64,000 nucleotides of DNA. Source: Imbricaverruca yamaguchii (Eukaryota > Arthropoda > Thecostraca > Neoverrucidae). Each line of letters opens with the position of its first letter. The first letter of the stretch is position 1. This document shows, piece after piece, positions 60,172-64,000 of this stretch. The notes beneath the pieces were generated by a model that saw nothing but the letters and a program-made list of their open reading frames with translations, was not told the DNA's origin and did no database searches. The stretch covers positions 109,501-173,500 of the forward strand of contig JAOTOL010001346.1 in NCBI GenBank assembly GCA_034440575.1, in the 5' to 3' direction. The position numbers and the translations under genes are program-made.

Positions 60172-60485
60172 AATTATTGCTGGGATAGCTTAGTGGACCA
60201 AGTTTCCATTGCGAAACAGAGCTTGTGTGAACTCTGGCCCCACCATCCGAACCGTGAATTCCAGTTCAACGGCAGCATTCTGACGAATATTTGAATGTGC
60301 CGTAAATTGATCAACATGGCCGTCCCGATACCTCGTCCCCGGCCTTCTCGGGTGTCAGTTGTCAACTGACCCTGCCAGTCTGGGACTAAATGCAAGCGCG
60401 TGAAGCAACTCAAACCAGTCTTGCCAGGTCAGGCGATATTAATGCAAGCCAGCGCTCTAACCAACTGAACTACTGGTGCAGCGCT
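60172..60485 (-). repeat. tRNA-derived SINE
   Basis: Read minus from 60485, the head contains TAGTTCAGTTGGTTAGAGCG (box A, about 60453-60472) and, about 45 bases on, GGTTTGAGTTG (box B-like, 60407-60417), the spacing of a tRNA promoter for RNA polymerase III. The head is followed by a ~230-bp body with GCCGTTGAACTGGAATTCA. No acceptor-stem pairing of a real tRNA was seen. A headless relative lies at 14503-14700. Confidence 0.75.
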
Positions 60486-60624
60486 AGTCCAATGATGTCT
60501 TATTTTTCAAACGTGCAGAGAAATAAAAAGCTTACATTTCTCCTGTTGCAAAACGCACGGCTAGCCAATTTCTGCGAAAAGCCAATGGCGCAAGTCTTCA
60601 TTAGCTGAGGCGCTACACACATGT

Positions 60625-60838
60625 GTATTGATGCGGCATCCAAGATACGTCGCACCATTGCAAACGTGCGCTTCTCCCCGGAGCGCACCTTGCCGGACCG
60701 CCCAGCACACAGAAGCCGCCGCCGTGTATATTGATGCGGCATCCCAGATACATCGCACCATTGTGAACGTGCGCTTCTCTCTGGGGTACACCTTGTCGCG
60801 CCGCCCACAGCACACACACACAGAGGCAGCCACCAGCG
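60625..60838. repeat. ~107-bp tandem duplication
   Basis: attgatgcggcatcc...gtgcgcttctc is present twice, at about 60626 and 60732, with scattered differences. Located just before the 21-bp array. Confidence 0.85.
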
Positions 60839-60956
60839 GCCGGGCGAGTGCGCCCATCTGTCACAGGGGGCCACCCGAGGATGGCTCGGATCGCTGCCGC
60901 GGGACGATTTGTCGCGCCCGCCGTCCGGCTGTGTCGACGGCTCGGCAGACTGAATG

Positions 60957-61412
60957 GCGCCGGCGACGGGTGGCACGCCGGCGACGACGGGTGGCGAGCC
61001 TACGACGGGTGGCGCGCTGGCGACGACGGGTGGCGAGCAGGCGACGACGGGTGGCGCGCTGGCGACGACGTGTGGCGAGCAGGCGACGACGGGTGGCGAG
61101 CAGGCGACGACGGGTGGCGCGCTGGCGACGACGGGTGGCGAGCAGGCGACGACGGTGGCGAGCAGGCGACGACGGGTGGCGCGCTGGCGACGACGGGTGG
61201 CGCGTCGGCGACGACGGGTGGCGCGCTGGCGACGACGGGTGGCACGCCGGCGACGACGGGTGGCGAGCCTACGACGGGTGGCGCGCTGGCGACGACGGGT
61301 GGCGAGCAGGCGACGACGGGTGGCGCGTCGGCGACGGATGGCGAGCCTGCGACGGGTGGCGCGCCGGGGACGGGTGGCGCGCTGGGGACGGGTGGCGCGC
61401 TGGCTGCGCACA
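60957..61412. repeat. 21-bp minisatellite, ~21 copies
   Basis: Unit gacgacgggtggcgagcaggc with variants (gcgctgg, gcgtcgg, cacgccgg). Seven codons per unit, so all frames stay open and translate to Arg-, Ala/Thr/Gly- or Pro/Val-rich heptapeptides. No gene is inferred from these frames. Confidence 0.95.
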
Positions 61413-62076
61413 ACCAAGCGCCGGACACGGCTGTTGGCTGATTGATATTATTTCCGACCAGCACAGGAAGTGGCACGGTGTCTGGTCCAGAGTTCGGGAA
61501 GCAGGCATCTCAAATTTGGCCGCGGTCATTAGCGCGTGCAACCGTTTGTTGGCGAACCGAGCCAACCTCACACCGAGTGTACGTTATTGGGCCATGGCAA
61601 GTGGGCGCGCTACCCTGCCGCCAATACATTACAATGAAGTTGGTGGCTGCATTGCAGTGCAATGCAACATGGCAATGCAATGTAGTGAAACCAACGGTGC
61701 TTCTTCATATGCTACTGAGGTGGCATGTGCCCTCTGAGTGTTGGCTTTGCCACCAATAACACTGATCAACACAATTGTCATGGCACAAGGTATTTCTATG
61801 CATTTTCATTAACTTAGGGGTGCTGAATCAAAATCTGGCACTAAGTTGTGCTCATAACATCAGGTTTTTGAGATATACAACTTTGCATTTTCACAAGAAA
61901 CAATTTGATGGTCATGATAAGCAGGTTTTTGATATAGAAAATTCTACGTTTCCACAAGATACAGCCATGTTTGCTTTTTCACAAGAAACACAAAGTTATG
62001 AGAGGAAATGCACATAAGCATGTAAGAATAAAATGTTAAGATAACAAAGTATGTCCAAAAAGTCTATTCATTGTGG
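61413..62076. other. No gene seen
   Basis: Contains a short run of gcaatgcaa-type words near 61655-61680; otherwise no feature. Confidence 0.4.
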
Positions 62077-63330
62077 TCACTGGCCAAAGTTCCTCTTCTT
62101 TGCCGATCTCCGATGTACGGCTTCTGGAATATCTTTCATAAAGCTCCAGCAGTAATCTTCCATCATGCTTGAGTCCTATCGGCCTAGGTAACGTTCTTCC
62201 ATTACTTTAATGTCTTGATGAAAACGTCCGCTTTGCTCTTCGTTCACATCGCCCAGATTTTCTGGAAACTCTCCCAAGTGACTGTGTAAGTAGTGCACTT
62301 TGATGTTCATTCTGCATCCAAGTGCTTACAAACTCAAGAGGAGCTCCTTGATCTTGATAGTTGTCAGCTTTTCTGTTCCGAGGAAATCCTGCACCACATC
62401 CGAGAATGCATTCCAAGCTCTAGCCTCTGCTTGTCATTGTTGTGACAAAGTGGTGATCCCTCAGGAGTATTCTTATTTGAGGTCCATCAAATATTCCTGT
62501 CTTTTTCGTCTTGTCACTGAGACTTCGAAAGGTTGGACATATATACCAAGTTTAATGTGCTGTGGGGGAAAGATAATCCTTTCCTTGTCAACCAGAAGGT
62601 CATTAATGATGTTCTTGTCACCAGGCGTCGAACTCTTTCTTGGTGACCATTCCTTTGTCACCCAGTGCTCTACCGTAGCCCTACTGTCCCAGTAGCACAG
62701 GAAACAGGGGTATTTTGTGTAATTGGTCTTGCTGGCCCAGCAGGAAGTTCACCATTTTCAAGTCCGCATAAATTACCCAACCAAGAACATGGTTTTGCAA
62801 TCTCTCCAGAACAATCCCGATGTTGGCATGCTGTTCATTCATCTTTACAGAATGTCCTATTGGGTTTGAACCATATATGTTTCCGTTGTGCGGTAAAACA
62901 CATTTCAAGCTCCTTTTAATGCTGTCAATAAAAAACTTCCACTGACTTGAATCATATGCAGGTAATCCCATAATGATAAAAATCCCTTCAACATAATTAC
63001 AATAAACAAGCTGACCGTCTGAATGGAAATATTTCCGCAGTTCCGCTTCTCTGTTACCATAAAAGGAGGATAAAAGATTGCTGAAACCTGGCACTAGTGC
63101 CAGGTTTCAGAAGTCTTTTCTCTTGCAGCCTGGAAGCCAACAATTCAACAGACTGCTTTGGAAAATGCAAATATCTGACCAGATCATTTAATTCATGCTG
63201 ACTAAACTGACACACTTTACCACAATCGGCATCAGATGGCTTAAAAAGAGCAGTCTCATCATCTTTATCTGTAGAAGCCGATTGAATTGAGGGATTCAAC
63301 ATCAATCTTAAGCAGCTCAATAATTACAGG
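62077..63330 (-). pseudogene. Decayed copy of a multicopy protein family of unknown function
   Basis: Minus-strand pieces in order: FSQHELNDLVRYLHFPKQS, DGQLVYCNYVEGIF, SSQWKFFIDSIKRSLKCVLP, HNGNIYGSNPIGHSVKMNE, YADLKMVNFLLGQQ, TPGDKNIINDLLVD, IFPPQHIKLGIYVQ, AWNAFSDVVQDFLG, a stop, HYLHSHLGEFPENLGDVNEE, RFHQDIKVMEERYLGR, a stop, and MMEDYCWSFMKD to a final stop at 62077. I recognise this as a large protein family repeated many times in invertebrate genomes and usually left uncharacterised, often mobile-element-like. Two internal stops and about four frame changes mean no intact product. No TIRs or introns were identified, so a processed copy is also possible. Confidence 0.75.
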
Positions 63331-64000
63331 CACTGGTATTTCCTCAGTGTGCAACTGGTCGAGTGGTAGATGGGATATCTGGGTACTGCAAATATTGTCG
63401 CCAAAGCCTTATATAAACGCATTACCGGATGTTGTTGGCGAATGGTGCGCTCGCGGGTACATAATAGGTGATGCGCTCGTGTGGATTTAAATGGTGCAGT
63501 ACCGCGTACTGGGTTTAGTCTATTTGAAGTCTGTATACTGCACAGAATGTGGAGTGAGGTACCTCGTGCTCACTACACCATAGGTATATCACAGTGGTTC
63601 AGTGCAGTGTCCACACCTGACAAATTCAACAACAAAAACAGTACGTGGTCAAAAACCTTGCAAATAGTGGCGAAAAGTTACTTTTTTGTAAAATACCGAT
63701 AGCACAAAAATGTGATGGGATAAAGCAAATCTGAGTTCAGATTTAGAATCAGCACCATAAAATTAGTCCAAAGCTGCTCTGAGTTTCCCTGCCAAATATT
63801 TTGTTTTGTTTTGTAGACCAGTGTAACTTCAACCTTTAACATGGGACCTTATGGAGTTTGTCACCCAATCAATTGGGCCTACCATTTGTCTCCATGTATT
63901 CTGCTCCCTTAAATAATTTCCAGAAATAAATGCCCATGGGTGAAATGCAATATGTAAGGAATTAACATAGCACATCGTCAGCACCTACCCCATCTGGTCC
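63331..64000. other. No gene seen
   Basis: Window end; AT-rich with short frames only. Confidence 0.4.

Noticed and set aside
60453..60485. True tRNA gene
   Set aside because: Box A and a weak box B are present but no acceptor stem or intact cloverleaf; the body continues for 230 bp, so a SINE fits better.
60500..61737. Several 150-370-codon frames on both strands
   Set aside because: Produced by the 21-bp GC-rich array, where no stop codon can occur; products are simple heptapeptide repeats.

Overview
This window looks like nuclear DNA of a multicellular animal, probably an invertebrate and perhaps an arthropod. One spliced host gene is visible, with canonical intron borders. The rest is mostly retrotransposon debris, minisatellites, microsatellites and inverted repeats. 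There is no bacterial gene packing, no operon, no CRISPR array and no rRNA. The arthropod assignment is inference from the repeat flavour and from the protein families; nothing in the window settles it.

Host gene (about 3.2-9.1 kb, minus strand): five exons encode the C-terminal half of a Deltex-type E3 ubiquitin ligase (linker, RING, Deltex C-terminal domain). Every exon border has GT/AG and all phases agree. The upstream exons (WWE domains, start codon) were not found. Two minisatellites sit exactly on splice junctions of this gene. One repeats the 3' splice site plus the first codons of the exon carrying the last RING cysteine pair (69-bp unit). The other repeats the last codons plus the 5' splice site of the next exon (72/84-bp units). 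Unit lengths are multiples of three and both arrays stay open in the Deltex frame, so alternative site choice could insert whole peptide repeats. This is the most unusual thing in the window.

10-23 kb: a collinear AGATCT-rich minisatellite block is present twice in inverted orientation (10.3-11.2 and 22.2-22.9 kb). Between the copies lie two abutting non-LTR reverse transcriptase fragments in opposite orientation (11.6-13.3 kb), a Penelope-like fragment with a GIY-YIG-like tail (16.4-17.6 kb), a SINE fragment and degenerate short repeats.

27-39 kb: a minus-strand I-like non-LTR element (ORF1 with zinc-knuckle remnants, endonuclease, RT) is split by a 2.5-kb DNA transposon with ~150-bp terminal inverted repeats. 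It is followed by a CA/TA microsatellite, a 13-bp minisatellite and a second, 5'-truncated I-like copy on the plus strand.

42-54 kb: a long inverted repeat (~0.93-kb arms around a ~1.3-kb core) abuts a second non-LTR family. That family is interrupted by a third, nearly full-length I-like copy (ORF1, endonuclease, RT, RNase H). The I-like copy is itself interrupted by a 1342-bp element with 16-bp perfect TIRs between two TTAA sites. The layout is a three-level nest.

55-64 kb: a 57-bp and a 21-bp minisatellite in GC-rich surroundings, a further fragment of the second non-LTR family, a 35-bp repeat, a tRNA-derived SINE, and a decayed copy of a multicopy protein family at 62.1-63.3 kb. All mobile-element reading frames seen are broken. 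No complete autonomous element is present.
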